DNA of 64,000 nt from Termitomyces sp. T153 (lineage: Eukaryota; Basidiomycota; Agaricomycetes; Agaricales; Lyophyllaceae), in contig JACKQL020000031.1 in the NCBI GenBank assembly GCA_018296165.2, positions 248,001 to 312,000 of the forward strand, given 5' to 3'. Positions 37,500 through 49,560 of the stretch are shown piece by piece. A program made the translations under genes and the position numbers. Below the pieces are notes generated by a model, which saw only the letters and a program-made list of their open reading frames with translations, was not told where the DNA came from and searched no databases. Each line of letters opens with the position of its first letter. Position 1 is the first letter of the stretch.

Positions 37500-39426
37500 A
37501 TTCGCAACCGGGAATCAGGAAAGGATATGTAGGTAACAACTGTGGCGCAAAGGAACGATTCCACCGAAGTCTTTGCAGACGAAAATGTTATCCGGCGGTG
37601 GCATAATTTGAAGAAAATTGCTTGAGATAAGCAACAATATAAGAATATGAGGTTGGTATAGGATTCCAAGGCAACCCCTTCTTGGCCCTCAGGAGTGCCA
37701 ATTCCTGTGTCACTGATTACCGTGACATTGGGCAGCATTCAACATTTCGATGCTCCCTTTGGCTTCTTTCAGGACATCATCCATAGGTTTGCCGGTTTCC
37801 AATCAAGGACACTGATCATCACTGCAGTACCGGGTAGACCACGGCCGGGAACTTCCTGACTTCAGATGTGGCCTTCTCCATCATTTGTCATACGGATTGA
37901 TCATCTACTGGGCTTAGTATACCTTGCTCCACCATGGATTCCACGATCTACAAGTCTGTTTCGACGCGTCGCAGCCTGAAATACAACTACTTTTTTTCAG
38001 CACCAGCTGCAGGGAAACCTGTGCTTCTCTTTGTTCATGGATTCCCTAGTACATCGTACGACTGGAGATATCAAGTGACGTTTTTCAAAGAAAAAGGCTA
38101 TGGCCTGATCGTACCCGATATGCTTGGATACGGCGGGACGGACAAGCCCACAGATGCTGTCGATTATAAATCAGGCTTGATAGCTCAGGATCTTGTTGAT
38201 ATTCTCGACGCAGAGAAGATTAACAAAGCCATTGCGGTCGGACATGACTGGTAGGTCTTGGGAGTGATATATCCTACCGTAGGTGCTAAAGTAGAATCAA
38301 TCAAAGGGGAAGTGTAGTGGTCAGCCGACTTGCCAACTACTTTCCAGATCGATTCATTGCTTTCGCCTTTCTTGCAGTTGGATATTCTCCCCCAAGTACT
38401 ATGAAGTTTGCAGAATCATATGCCAAGGTACGATGGATCCAGTCTCGAATGCTACCTGGGATTCAGAGATGCTTCATAGGCTAGCGAGATCGCTGGGCGG
38501 GAATTGTTTGGATATTGGCACTTCTTCGCAGAGGACGGAGCACCTGAGCTCATTGAAAAGAATGTTTGTCGCTGTCACTTTTCTTCGGAAGTCATGTGCC
38601 AAATGATTTACATAGCTTGTCAGATTGACTCGTTCTACAGCCTGGTGTTACCCGATGATCCAAAAGTATGGATCAGTGATTTGACTCCTAGAGGCGCTTG
38701 CAAAGCCTGGATTGAAGGAAACAAGAAGACAAAACTTGCATCGTATCTTCCCGAAAATGTATTCTTCTTTTAATCAGGGCATTTGTCCCACCTGACGGGC
38801 CTTATCTGTTCTGTAGGAGATAGAGAGGCAGAAAACTGAAATTCTCAAAGGTGGACTCACAGGACCAGTCAACTACTACAGAACCAAAGTCTTTGATCTT
38901 GATCTCGAGGATGTGCAGGGTATCCGCCATATCTCTACCACCTTCAACAGTAGACGACTGATACGATGACTACTAGCTATCCCGCAAGAGAACATTGTTA
39001 TTCACAAGCCTGTTTTCCTGGCCACTGCATTGCAAGACTACGTGGCCTTGGCTCCTATGCAGAAAGCAGCCACAGTACAAAGTGCGAAAGGCCCCTTGAC
39101 CATAAAGGATTTTGACACAAGTCATTGGATTATGTGGCAGGAGAAGGAAAAGTTGAACCAGGGACTATTGTTGTGGATTCAGGGTTTGGTATTATAGGAA
39201 TGTGACGGAAAGGTATACAGCTCCTAGCGAGATGAATGTGAAGAAGCCCAGTCGTATCAATTTTCGAGAACAGTAGCTGAAACAAGTGATTGTTGAAACT
39301 TGAGTGCAACGTGGATAATCAGATTATGTACACAGAAATGACCGACTGAAATTTGTTGATCAAAATTGAGATTGTTGAGATACGTGACACTCCCTCGCTC
39401 TCGAGGAGCTATCTGCCTTCTTGATA
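37500..39426 (+). repeat. Tandem duplication unit 2 (promoter plus hydrolase gene)
   Basis: The second unit starts near ggatatgtaggtaacaactg and runs into the intact Yae1-like gene. Upstream sequence, coding exons, introns and 3' flank all align with unit 1. Differences include substitutions in the cap-domain exon and small indels in introns and flanks. Confidence 0.88.
37934..39197 (+). CDS. Alpha/beta hydrolase, epoxide hydrolase-like, tandem copy 2
   Basis: Paralogue of the previous hydrolase, starting MDSTIYKSVSTRRSLKYNYFF, with HGFPSTSYDW, nucleophile GHDW and DTSHWIMWQE. Changes from copy 1 include FLAVGYSPPSTMKF (copy 1 FLAGGYSSPSTLKF), ASEIAGRELFGYWHFF (copy 1 VTEIVGRELMGYWYFF) and DQG/ELLLW at the end. 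Copy 2 looks closer to the agaricomycete consensus I remember. The junction after GHDW (38,250-38,317) has the same out-of-frame structure as copy 1, so the defect predates the duplication or was homogenised by gene conversion. If functional, it would be a cytosolic epoxide hydrolase. Confidence 0.75.
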
Positions 39427-40075
39427 ATGGAAACGCCATGGGACGAATCACACGATACCGAGGCCGCTTGGAAAGGCACGCGAGATGCTGAATGGACCAA
39501 AATGTCGTCTGAGTTTACTGACGTATGTGAACTGAACTCTATCAGCGGTTCTCAGGCCACAAAACTTATGTTAGGTCGGTTACCGCGAAGGAATAACAGC
39601 AGGCAAAGAAGCGTTTGTTCAGGAAGGTTTTGATACTGGATTTGCGACTGTCGGCGCACCTTTGGGACGAAATCTCGGCGTCATCCGCGGCCAATCCTCT
39701 GCGCTCCTCTCATTCTTGACATCTGCCCCTTCAGCTTCTCTGAGCCTTTCTGAAGATGCGAAAGAGGCTGTGGTCCAAGAAGCACGCGACATTGTTTCAC
39801 AACTTGGAAAGGTCAGGTTCTCGGACATCGAGCCGCGTGATCTGGAGGCGGAGAAACACGCGAAGGAACACTTGGAGGCCGAAGGCCAGGAGATGGAACT
39901 TCATGAGAAAATTGAAAGGAAGAGGCAGATGGAGAACGTGGAGGACATGTTGGCGGGACTATCAGCTGGAGGAACCCTGAATGCTTCTGAAAGACCGACG
40001 ATGGAGGATGTGGCCAACCTCGAGGCACGATTGCATGCTCTGACTTTGCGGCTAGGGATTCGTAACCTACACTGA
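39427..40075 (+). CDS. yae1: Yae1-like protein (deca-GX3 repeat)
   Basis: Two exons (39427-39522, 39575-40075) give 198 residues. The segment GYREGITAGKEAFVQEGFDT, followed by GFATVGAPLGRNLGVIRG, shows glycine every fourth residue, the deca-GX3 motif of the Yae1/Lto1 family. The intron falls just before this motif. The C-terminal part is charged and helical (EAEKHAKEHLEAEGQEMELH). In yeast, Yae1 with Lto1 brings the cytosolic Fe-S targeting complex to the ABC protein Rli1, needed for ribosome recycling. The start ATG follows a 5' leader that is partly duplicated upstream. Confidence 0.88.
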
Positions 40076-40427
40076 AGCTCCTTTACCATGGTGAACAGGA
40101 CTTCACATCTGTTCAATCATTGGAGAGGTATTGAGGAACAGAAAATTCTTCGCAGTCCTCGTTTTGATTGGCTTAGCTCATTATTCAGGCCCTTTTTACC
40201 TATATTCAGTGAATCTGATACCACGAATCAAGTATCGCCAAGAGAACCATTCTCTGGTGAGTTTTGTATGGATATAGGTAAATATAATACTGATGAGACA
40301 ACGCTCTTAAAGCTTTAAGAGTTATGATTAGGACGGACAGGCCATGAAGAGGGTATCCATAGTACGTATAGTGACATAGATACATGATCTGAGAAAGGCC
40401 ACAGTGACGCGCCTTTCAAAAAATATC
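40076..40427. other. Short convergent intergenic region
   Basis: Holds the 3' ends of the Yae1-like and TFIIE-beta genes. No gene seen. Confidence 0.5.
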
Positions 40428-41635
40428 TTACTTCTGCTTCGGAGGCGCCACATAATCGCGTGAAAGGTCGATCTCGCCCTTCATGTGTGTGTTGGTAATG
40501 CGCACTTGGCGCTGTCTGGGCGCACCGCCGCGTTTCCCCTTCTTCTTTCCAGCAGGCGCTTTTGGTGCAGGCGCCTCTGCATTTGTAACCTGGAGACCCT
40601 CTGTTCCAACCTGTTTTAGAAGCCCCGGGGTCACCAACAGCTGAGAATATACCTGAAGCAAGTTGTTTTAAGAGATCGACATCATTGGGAACCTTCAGAG
40701 AGTGCCACAAGTCGCTGAACTCTGAGTTCACGACGTTAGAATGAATCTTAATGATACAATGCGCTCGCCCATCCAGAACCCATCTGCCCACAGAAAAAGA
40801 TATCGACGCACCTTTCTCGACCGGCATGCCCCCAGCTTCCTCAGTTGGTTTGATCTCATTCCAAAAAACCATCCGTAATTGTCCATCCTTGATCGTACGC
40901 GTGACGAGAACTTCGCCCTCTTTCTCTAGCTCCTCAATGGCAGAAGGTGCTTCTTTCCATGACTCTTTCAATGCGCGAACGGGAATACCTCCACCTTTTC
41001 GTGTTTGCCGTTGAATTTCGGTTAAGAGGGCTGCTTTATTCCTGAAATTAAATTCGTGCTATAAGACTTGTAAGAAAGAGGGAGATGAGGATAATTGAAT
41101 ACAAACCTTATATGAATATAGGTCAGTTTTGGGATCCCATATGATACGGTCATGTGCTTTGAATTTTTCAAGAAGAACGAGATCAGTATCTAATGGTGTA
41201 TTTGTGACGATAGCGATGTCCTGCAGTCGCATGGGGTTTTGTGTACCCTAGAACGACGTCAGATTGCTTTGTTGTAGATTCTTCGTGATGATACACACAC
41301 ACACCTTCAGATGGTTAACCGCGTACACTAATTGTGTATTGACATTCAGACCGGTGCCAGTGTCCGCAGGCTGAGAATATACAATATCTTGATAGAAGGT
41401 CATTGCAAAAAAGATTGGCGAAGTTCTTATGCATACTCGTCTTTGGTCGTTTCTTTTTAGGTGTAGATTGCGAGGACGACTCAATGAGCGTCTGAGGAGA
41501 TGCGGGTGTCGAGGTTTCGCTTGGGGCAGGAGGCTGAGAGTGCCATGAGGTATAATCCTGCCGCTTGAGCACAGATTTGAAGGCAGCAGCGTCTTGAGCG
41601 AGTTTTGACATGGAGGCCGGTGGAAGAGCCGACAA
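40428..41635 (-). CDS. tfa2: Transcription initiation factor TFIIE, beta subunit
   Basis: The minus-strand gene starts MSALPPASMSKLAQDAAAF. It has a Ser/Pro linker, then the winged-helix core: IVYSQPADTGTGLNVNTQLVYAVNHLK, IIWDPKTDLYSYKHEFNFRN and KAALLTEIQRQTRKGGGIPV continuing RALKESWKEAP. The next part, LVTRTIKDGQLRMVFWNEIK, is followed by a basic C-terminus (GKKKGKRGGAPRQRQVRITN) ending YVAPPKQK. These match fungal Tfa2. TFIIE-beta pairs with TFIIE-alpha in the Pol II pre-initiation complex and recruits TFIIH. About six small introns are present. Its start lies only 87 bp from the start of the divergent gene to its right, so they share a promoter. Confidence 0.93.
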
Positions 41636-41722
41636 GCAATGTCGTCACACTTCGAGTCACACACACCTTGTGCCCACCAACTCCCATGTCCGGCAAGAAT
41701 GTACAGGTATTCAAATTGTGTT

Positions 41723-43192
41723 ATGGCTGATAATTTCCGTTCTCCGCCTGATCCTGCGAGGTTTCTACAGGATATTCCAGCACAAAAGCGTCGGCGGATC
41801 ATGGATGTGGCAGATGGGTTTGCAAGGCAGAAACCTGATGGTCCGAAGGGCCCTGTTCATGTTCCCAAGTTCACGTCGACATTCGACGAGAAACAGCCAC
41901 AGCCAGCGCGTCATAAGCCTCCTTCCAACCAGAAATTTGACCTCAAGTCCGACTTCGTCATATCTAAACCCGTGTCGATGAATTGTGTGAACAACCCCAA
42001 GCCTCAGAATCTTAGACAACTACCCGTTCCTGCTTTCCCGATGCATACGACGGATAAAGAGAAGAAAAACGCACCTTCTACTCGTCTCCAACCTTTGCCT
42101 GACCCTCGTACTCTGGTTAAAGGAGAAACCTCTTCAGTTATGACACCGCAGTTACCGCGGCGACCATTGCCACCGCCCCCGGCTCTCCCAAGAGCTGCAT
42201 CGCCTAATCATGGTATAGCCTTAAAAAAATTGCCGGTGCCGACGATATTCGCACCTGCTGAGACCTCATTAGACGCCACTATGCGAACAATATCAACCAC
42301 TGAAATTGCATTGGCAATGGACCTTCTAACGGATAGTGGTACCGCTGAGCTGGCACACATTTTTCTACATGATCAACACCCCGATATTGCTGCATCTAAT
42401 AAACAAGTGCATGTGGAATGGAACGTTGGTTTGAGTCCTAAAAAAGATACAAAGTATATAAAAGGTAAAGGTAAGGAGCCCAGATTTCTTAAGTGAGTGC
42501 TGAAACGATTCAATGATGGACATTGCTCATCATCTATCAAATCAAGGGGTGGCCTCGCAGCACGTTCTTCAGAGCTTTCAGCACAATTTCGGACTTCTCT
42601 TGTCCTCTGGCAAAAGGAAATGGAGCTCCAGCTTGCATCTTCTCCGGTTTCTCGCTTGAATTCGGACCTCCGGCTGCGAATTGTGAAAATCATCGATTTG
42701 CCCGCGGGTCCGAAGTCTGGCTCCCCTCGGAAATTGATTGGTTCTTCCTCTGAAATTTCCATCGGCGTCGCCCTCTGTCGTGTAGTAACTATTTCCGCAT
42801 CGCACTCGCATCTTTCAGATACAGTACCACAAACGGGAGGAAAGCGGTGTCATTTGGTCGTACTATCCTTTCCCACCATCGCTCCACCACGGCTGCGAGG
42901 TCGGAATGGGATTTACGTTCGTAACCCGGAAGATTTTATCTTCGGGCAGGAGATTTGTATTTGGAAACCCTGGCATGAGGTCTCTCGTTCCTCGACGCAT
43001 TCTTCTGCATCGTCAGATGACGTGAAGGTCTCGAAATCAGAGCACAATCATGGATTTGTGGAACTTGCTGCCGCTCCTTTTCCTAGTCTTCCATCAACCT
43101 ACCCATCCCCTCTATCCTTGGAGGCGGCGGAGGACGAGTTTCAGACTTCTGATACAGTCTTACTATGTTCGCATTTTGTGATCATGTCATGA
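41723..43192 (+). CDS. Uncharacterised protein divergent from TFIIE-beta
   Basis: Two exons (41723-42492, 42547-43192) join in frame to 471 residues starting MADNFRSPPDPARFLQDIP. The first half is Pro/Lys rich and probably disordered (PRRPLPPPPALPRA). The second half, from about residue 190, looks folded: TTEIALAMDLLTDSGTAELA, VLWQKEMELQLASSP, LRLRIVKIIDLP, LVVLSFPTIAPPRLRGRNGI, and FIFGQEICIWKPWHEV. The IYVRNP...GQEICIWKPWHEV part recalls a beta-barrel with a final aromatic strand, but I do not recognise the family. It ends VLLCSHFVIMS. A 39 nt intron from 43,158 could instead lead into a downstream frame (SNLLPNELQDYKSREN), so the C-terminus is uncertain. Confidence 0.7.
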
Positions 43193-44010
43193 CCACCTGA
43201 CTCAGTTTGCCTCGCTCGACCACTTTCTAACCTACTTCCGAATGAGCTGCAAGATTATAAATCTAGAGAAAACATTTTTCTTGATGTCGACTTGTTTGAT
43301 CAAGGCTTCGACAAGCAAGCTCTACTCGTTGCTCGGATATTCATGTCAGTTGATAGGTTCCGAAGTCTGCGTGCCACCATCTTACGTCTTCGCATCACTC
43401 ATCCTATGTGTTCATCGAGGGACTTGGTGCTTATGAAGATATCACAAAATCTGGACGAAAATTTGATCTATACCGTGCCAACTATCAGAAGGTTTACGGT
43501 CTACATAACGTCATATCCTGGATCGGAAAGGGCTACGCAACCGTTAACAGAAACCGAGCCGATAGAAGAATTGTTAGCAAAGTACAGCATGATTCTCAAA
43601 TGATTTCCCCTCACAAGCTCTCCTGCACCATCGGACCTGGTTCTTCCTTTGGCAAGATCAACTAGCCATCTCGGTTCACAAAGTCTTGCAAATCATTTGG
43701 AGGAAGCCAACCACTCGAATTTACAACTGAGATAGCCAGAAGTTCAAATCGCTACTATATCGACACGTATAGATATTGGTATTGATCTCTACTTTAGATT
43801 GAGAGGCTCGTTCTCGTCACCCGCGATGCGGCGTGATTTGACCTCGGAATTGAGGCATTGTACCGTGAAATTAAATCAGCAGTTATCTTGTTCCTTCCAG
43901 AGCTTTATTTCTTCCATTGCTTCTGCTCAATCATGGGATGATATCTGTGGGGCTGGCAATCGAGTTATAAAGGTTTTTCCTATTCTTCGAGGTGGGTATG
44001 TACTGTGAAT
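43193..44010 (+). other. Orphan open segments, possible further exons or a decayed gene
   Basis: Three protein-like segments overlap here in different frames. One runs about 43,200-43,365 with NELQDYKSRENIFLDVDLFD and ARIFMSVDRF. Another runs 43,400-43,665 with YVFIEGLGAYEDITKSG and KFDLYRANYQKVYGLHN. A third runs 43,799-44,008 with SFQSFISSIASAQSWDD. They could be extra exons of the preceding gene or a separate broken gene. No family is recognised. Confidence 0.35.
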
Positions 44011-45719
44011 GACTTGGGTATGAAACATGACTGTAAGCCTGCAGCTTACAGTGGTTCGATTTGAATTGTCCATGGAATTGTGTAAGTATAACCAGGTTTC
44101 TGAATCATATAGTTGATTCAGATATGTGCCTTCTACAAGCTGTAACAGCTGCTGTGGTCTGGTTCCACTAAACAGTGCAGGTAATGCCTTCTAGTTACCA
44201 CAATCCTCTTGCAAATCTACGTATTTTGAACAATGATACCTATATTGTCCACTGATCCCCTAACTTGGATTCTATTTCTGTGAGGCCAAAATGTGGCAAA
44301 AATCAAAGTTGCAAGGATGGTCAAATTTTGTCATTCCAACTCATTCCACCTTTTTATTGTTAGAGGTATTGCAGTCCAAAATTTCTCAAAGTCTCTATAC
44401 AAGTCCAAGTACATGACACCCCTCAATCTAGCACAGTTTCGACAGACTCCACACATAGTAAAAGCTGTAAGGGGACTGGTATCCAGACCAGTTCCACCCT
44501 AGCCAGGTTTAGCCTATGGAGCTTGACACTCTATCTGGCTCAGTAATAGTGCTGGTGACATGAATAAAAATAATTGAATAAAATGCCAAAAAGGAAGGAG
44601 GAGGAGAGGAGGAGGAAAGAGAAAGATCTCTCAACTCACCTGTATTGCTACTAGTCCTCAATCAAATCATGACATGGCATGATTGGAAACTGCCCTGTAC
44701 TTATTGCCATGGGCTCCAAATGAGTCTAAAATTCCTTTTTCGGTCACTATCTCGTGCATTTTGCCAGTTGACGCTAGCAACCAGCTGTCATTCACACAAA
44801 ATAGTCAAATACATAGCAACTTCTGAATAGGCGAATTAGACCAGAACAATGTACTACAATGTGCTTGGGGCTCTTGCTGTTCTGGAAACCTATTTTGTTT
44901 GATTTTTTGCACTTTGAATGCTCTTGTTGTTGTTTTCACCTTCAGTCAACCTCAGTCCATTCAATTTTGTTTCATGAGCTCAGTTGAAGGGAATGGTGTT
45001 TTCAATATCTGTCAATGAATGATGAGCCCTTTTCTTTGTTATGTATACTATGATATTTGTAATATGTACATTAGGAGACAAAAATAATGATTGCTCAAAA
45101 TGATTACTCTGTACTATCACATTGACCACTCTTCTTGCCACATTTGTGAGCCATAATTGTGAAGCAGGGACACATTGGTGCCTATGAAGAGCTGTCAAGC
45201 TCTGATCTGTGCAATCAGCAACACTTAAGAACTTGGCAATCCTGGCACTGAATTGGCAGCAGAACCATGCTTGTCTGCCATGACAATCCTCACACTTGCA
45301 TTGTGGGCATCCTCTCAGTTTGCATTCTGCATCTGGTGCAACCTGCTTGTGATTGGAGTCTCTGGCCCTTCATCTACTCAAGGTCAGTGTTGCTTCAGCA
45401 CTATCCTTGCTCATGCTATTTGCTGATGCAAATGCTTGTAGTGAGACTGCTATTGCCAGTTCATTTGATTGTAGTGGTCTGTGTAGCTGGCATAGACTTG
45501 ATGTATTATTAGTTGTAAGTCTGCTGAAGGGAGGTAGGGAATGAAGGTGGAACATGTTTCTTGATAATCAGTTGTGGTCACATGTTTTGTGCCACTTTGT
45601 TCTGAACCCTCATCTACATGCTCAATTAATATGTTACATTCATACTTCTTGATTTTCCTCAAGGCATGAGGCTCTTCCAGCTGTAGCATTGCCTCCTCTA
45701 CCTCTAGTTTGGTGTCACC
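44011..45719. other. Gene-free flank of the retroelement island
   Basis: No gene seen. CpG falls from sparse to essentially absent after about 44,840, which marks the left edge of the methylation-decayed island. Confidence 0.5.
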
Positions 45720-45822
45720 CATGGCTCAGACTCAGGATTCAGCATGTTGCCCTAGAACTCAATCTCAACCTCTATCTCCCATAAGCCACCTGCTTAAGGT
45801 TCCCAACTCTCAATGAGCTGCT

Positions 45823-46959
45823 ATGGCAGGGATTCCAGAGGAGGACTACCCTGACAATTTGACTGGGGGTGGTTCTGACTCTTCCAATGACAAACTTGGC
45901 ATCAATTTTGAGGACCCTCTGACAGGGGGGCCTGAGGAGGGCTTTGCTCAGGCCTGCATCTTCAATGCTCCACCCCACTCTCAATTGATGATGCCATCTG
46001 GTGGGGATTTGGCTGAACCAGTCCATACTGAAGCTACTCTTGCTTCCTTCATGGCTCTGGCTGCCTCAATACCCCCTCAGCTCTTGGAAGAGGCTAGGGA
46101 GTCACACACTTTCACTGGCACAATACCCACTATCTTGTTCTCTCCTGCACCTGGTCCATCTTGTGGCACCTCCCCCACTCAGGCCTCCTCTCCTCCCCCT
46201 CCTGTAGTGGACTGTCCTTCCCCAGCTTCCTTACTCTTATCCCCTAGAAAGGTGGCCAAGAGGTGGTCCTCCAAGCATCCTGTGCACTCTCTGATCCCAC
46301 AACTATCTGTTGAGAGAGCTGCCTCCTTTCTGCACTCCCTTGCAATACCTGCTGCTCCCACAGCACCTTCTACAGCCACAGCCATTGCCTATGTGGGGCA
46401 CACCTCTGAGTCCCTCACCATATCCTGTTCAGCACTCTCCAACCTCCTATGGAGTTTTGGCATGGATATTATAAAATTGCCTCCTGCAGTTTTCCAACAA
46501 CTGCTCCTCCTGTCCTCATGCACTGTGCCTAATTTCCAGACAACAGACTTACAGCCTAGGTTACCTCATATGTTTCTGTTACTGTGGTCTTATGCCTGCC
46601 TGCCTTATCAATCTACAGGCTTCTTACCAACACATCATTATTCCAGCTTACAGCCTGCCTTCATACCTGAAAATCCAACTGTTCTGTCTTGCAATGCATC
46701 CACTCCAGCTCAGCCTGGCTTAACACCAACTTCCTTACCACCAGTTGTGATTACCACACCAGCATCTGATTCTGGCATGGATGCACCTGCAATTTTTCAT
46801 GTCACTTCTGCTGCATCATTGCTAGCCACAGCAGCTCCAGCTGAGACTCCAGCAGGCCATCATGCATCTACACCATATGTGCTTCATTATAGTCTTCTAG
46901 CACATCAAGATCATTCCATTGCACCTCTTGCAGGACTTTCTTATCATGCCCTCTTCTGA
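45823..46959 (+). pseudogene. Leader (gag-like) ORF of the retroelement
   Basis: An open frame of 378 residues starting MAGIPEEDYPDNL, rich in Ser, Pro, Thr and Ala, with no enzyme motif. It lies directly 5' to the zinc-knuckle and RT parts and shares their CpG loss, so I read it as the leader ORF of the same relic. It is surprisingly long for a dead element. Confidence 0.5.
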
Positions 46960-46973
46960 GTGCCCCTCCACAA

Positions 46974-48125
46974 GTGGCAGCAGAGCTGGACCCAAACATT
47001 ATGCCTATCCTGCTCCATATTCAGTGTGTCTTCAATGCAGGATGGATAGTCTATATTCCCCTTGATCTTCTCACCAATATGGTGTGTCACAAGACAGTTA
47101 CAGCACCAAACAGACATGGTGACTCCTCTCTCTCCCTCACCTCTTTAGGCAAGCTCCAGGTTTCCAATGCAAAATTTGATCAGAGCAAGGAATGTTTTAT
47201 TACAGCTCTTGAGTTTATACAAGCCTCAGCAACTCTTGTCTGGGTCATACAACACTGCCTGCATACCAGACCAGAGGCCCTCATTGGTGGCCCAACAGCT
47301 CATGCAATTGCCAACTCATTTCAGGCTCACTATAACTATATCCAATGCCACCCAGATTTTGGTGATGGTTTTTCCATCTACTTGGCATATAACATCTATA
47401 TATGTCATGCTTACCTGCAGAACAATGGTAACATTCATGTAGACCAGTGGCATAAGCTGGTGTTTGACAAAAAATTACAAGGTCACACTACTAATCAGAT
47501 TTGTTGTTCTATGGGTCAGTGCTCTGACCTCCTGTTTAGCCTGCTAGTCCTACCAGTGTATCTGCTTGAGGATTACTGGCCTCTTCTACCTCCTACTCAT
47601 TGCAGTCCTTTTAGGATCTGTCTGGCAAAGCAACCTTGTCTCAGGTCTTACACAATTGGTCAAAGACAAGTATGCAAAGGTGTGGCCCAGGTCATTGCAG
47701 GCCATACATACAAGAGAGCCAAGGCCATGGACCTGGCAGGATCACAAGGTGCATGGTGCGTGGAGGGGACAATCACTGTTTTCTCATGTGCAAGAAGGTT
47801 GGAGCCATCCTCCATAGAGTCAATAGTTGGTTTGTTGACTCTGAAGGAACCACTTTCTGCTATGCCTTCAATGACTCTTATTCATGCTCAACCTCTGACT
47901 GTCCACATTGTCATGCCTGCTCCCTGTGTGGCAAGGGACAACACTCTGCTCAGGAATGTCCTGCTTGAAGAGTTTTTTTCTGTCACCACACCCATCAGAG
48001 TGCACTGCTGGGTGGCTGCACTGGCAGAATTTGGCTCTGAAAATTGCTTTGTATATATCCTGGATAATCTGCATCTAGGTTTTTCATTAGGTTCTTACTT
48101 GCAGTACCTCATTGTTCTCTTCTGA
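46974..48125 (+). pseudogene. Retroelement ORF with zinc-knuckle region
   Basis: A 383-codon open frame carries ALEFIQASATLVWVIQH and AHYNYIQCHPDFGDGF. A frameshift near 47,640 moves the true reading to another frame, where DCPHCHACSLCGKGQHSAQE and a final C give a CX2CX4HX4C knuckle at 47,918-47,959. The frame change between the two halves shows the ORF is broken. Confidence 0.6.
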
Positions 48126-48379
48126 TTGGTGGTCATAGGACTTGAGCAGTTTACACTAGACAGTACTTTTTCTCCCTCTAATCATCACATAGTACCAAAC
48201 ATCACAATTTCATACTTTTGAAATACCCCCAAGAGTGTGAACTTAGTAGAGTGTCAAAAGGGTACCCCTCCAAAATGGTTGAACAGTTACTGCATCACTA
48301 TTGAATGGCTCCACTGAATGTTATTGAGCATACCCAGAAAAATTATGCATCACTGGAGATCATTCTTATCCCTGGAACA

Positions 48380-49560
48380 ACCCTCTGATTCAGTTGGTGC
48401 ACTTGCAGATTGATACTAAACACTTCCAGTGTGACTGGGGCACTATTTTAGTGTGCTATTTGTTGGTTGCAGAGGCTCCTATGGGGACTCAGGTTGCAGT
48501 TTTTGATGTCAAATCAGCATTTTGCATTATTCCCACTCTACCTAGCAACAAACTCTTATGGCCTTGTCCATCAGGAACAAAGTAGTATTTGATCATAGAC
48601 TGAACTTGAGAATTTCTTCAGTGCCCAGCATCTTTGGTTTGGTTGCAGACACCATAGTTCACATTTTTCTCACAAAAGGGGTGGAAGCCATTCTGAAATG
48701 GGTTGATGTTTTCATATTCTTTTGGTACCTACACTACAAGCAGAATGGGTGGTCCCACTATAAATACTCTGAGGACCTCATTTGGTTGTTGGCAGAGGAC
48801 CTGGGCTGGCCTTGGTCTCCTGAGAAATTTGTCCCTTTTGTGGAAAACTTTGTTTACATTGGCTTCAAGTAGTCTCTAATGGATAAGACTGTTACTCTTC
48901 CAACAACAAAGCATATAAAATACATAGAAAAGCTGAAGGACTGGTTCCTTGGTGTTTTTGTATTGTTGCAGACAACTGAATCTCTCATTGGAACTCTCAA
49001 TCATATCACACTAGTTGTACTGGAAGGCCACTGCCCAGTCTCTACAAATTTAGATTGTGCTTTGCTAAGGACTCCCCTTCCTGCTGGGTCAAACACAGGA
49101 TCACACCAGCAGTGATGTTGGATATTGAGTGGTGGAAGGGCATCCTACATAATTCTTGATGTTCTCTGAAGATAATACAACCTCCAGAGCCTTTGAACAT
49201 CATGGTATACATTGATGCCTCTACCTCATGGGGCATTGGATTCATCCTGAATGGAAAATGGTTGGCCTGGAAGCTATTACCAGGATAGAGCTCTCCTGAT
49301 TATAACATAGAGTGGGTGGAGATGGTTGCCATCAATCTAGTGGTTTGTGCAATTATTTCAGCAAAGTACAGAGATTGTTATATTATCATTCACTCTGATA
49401 ATGCTGGTTGCATTAGGGCTCTGGTAGCAGGTTGTTCCTAGAACTTGGCTACCAACCTCATTTTGCATAACATTGTATTGAATTTCAATCTCATTCCATT
49501 TGGATTACAACCTCATGGTAAGCAACAGCAAACAATCCTGCAGACAATTCTTCTTGCAGC
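48380..49560 (+). pseudogene. Reverse transcriptase / RNase H relic
   Basis: RT blocks are readable in three frames (48,394-48,585; 48,558-48,872; 48,879-49,110) with stops between them. The catalytic motif that should read WVDD is WVDV (second Asp codon changed to GTT at 48,708-48,710). RNase H follows at about 49,195-49,440 with the acidic residues of YIDAS, WVEM and HSDN retained but with stop codons nearby. Not functional. Confidence 0.75.
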
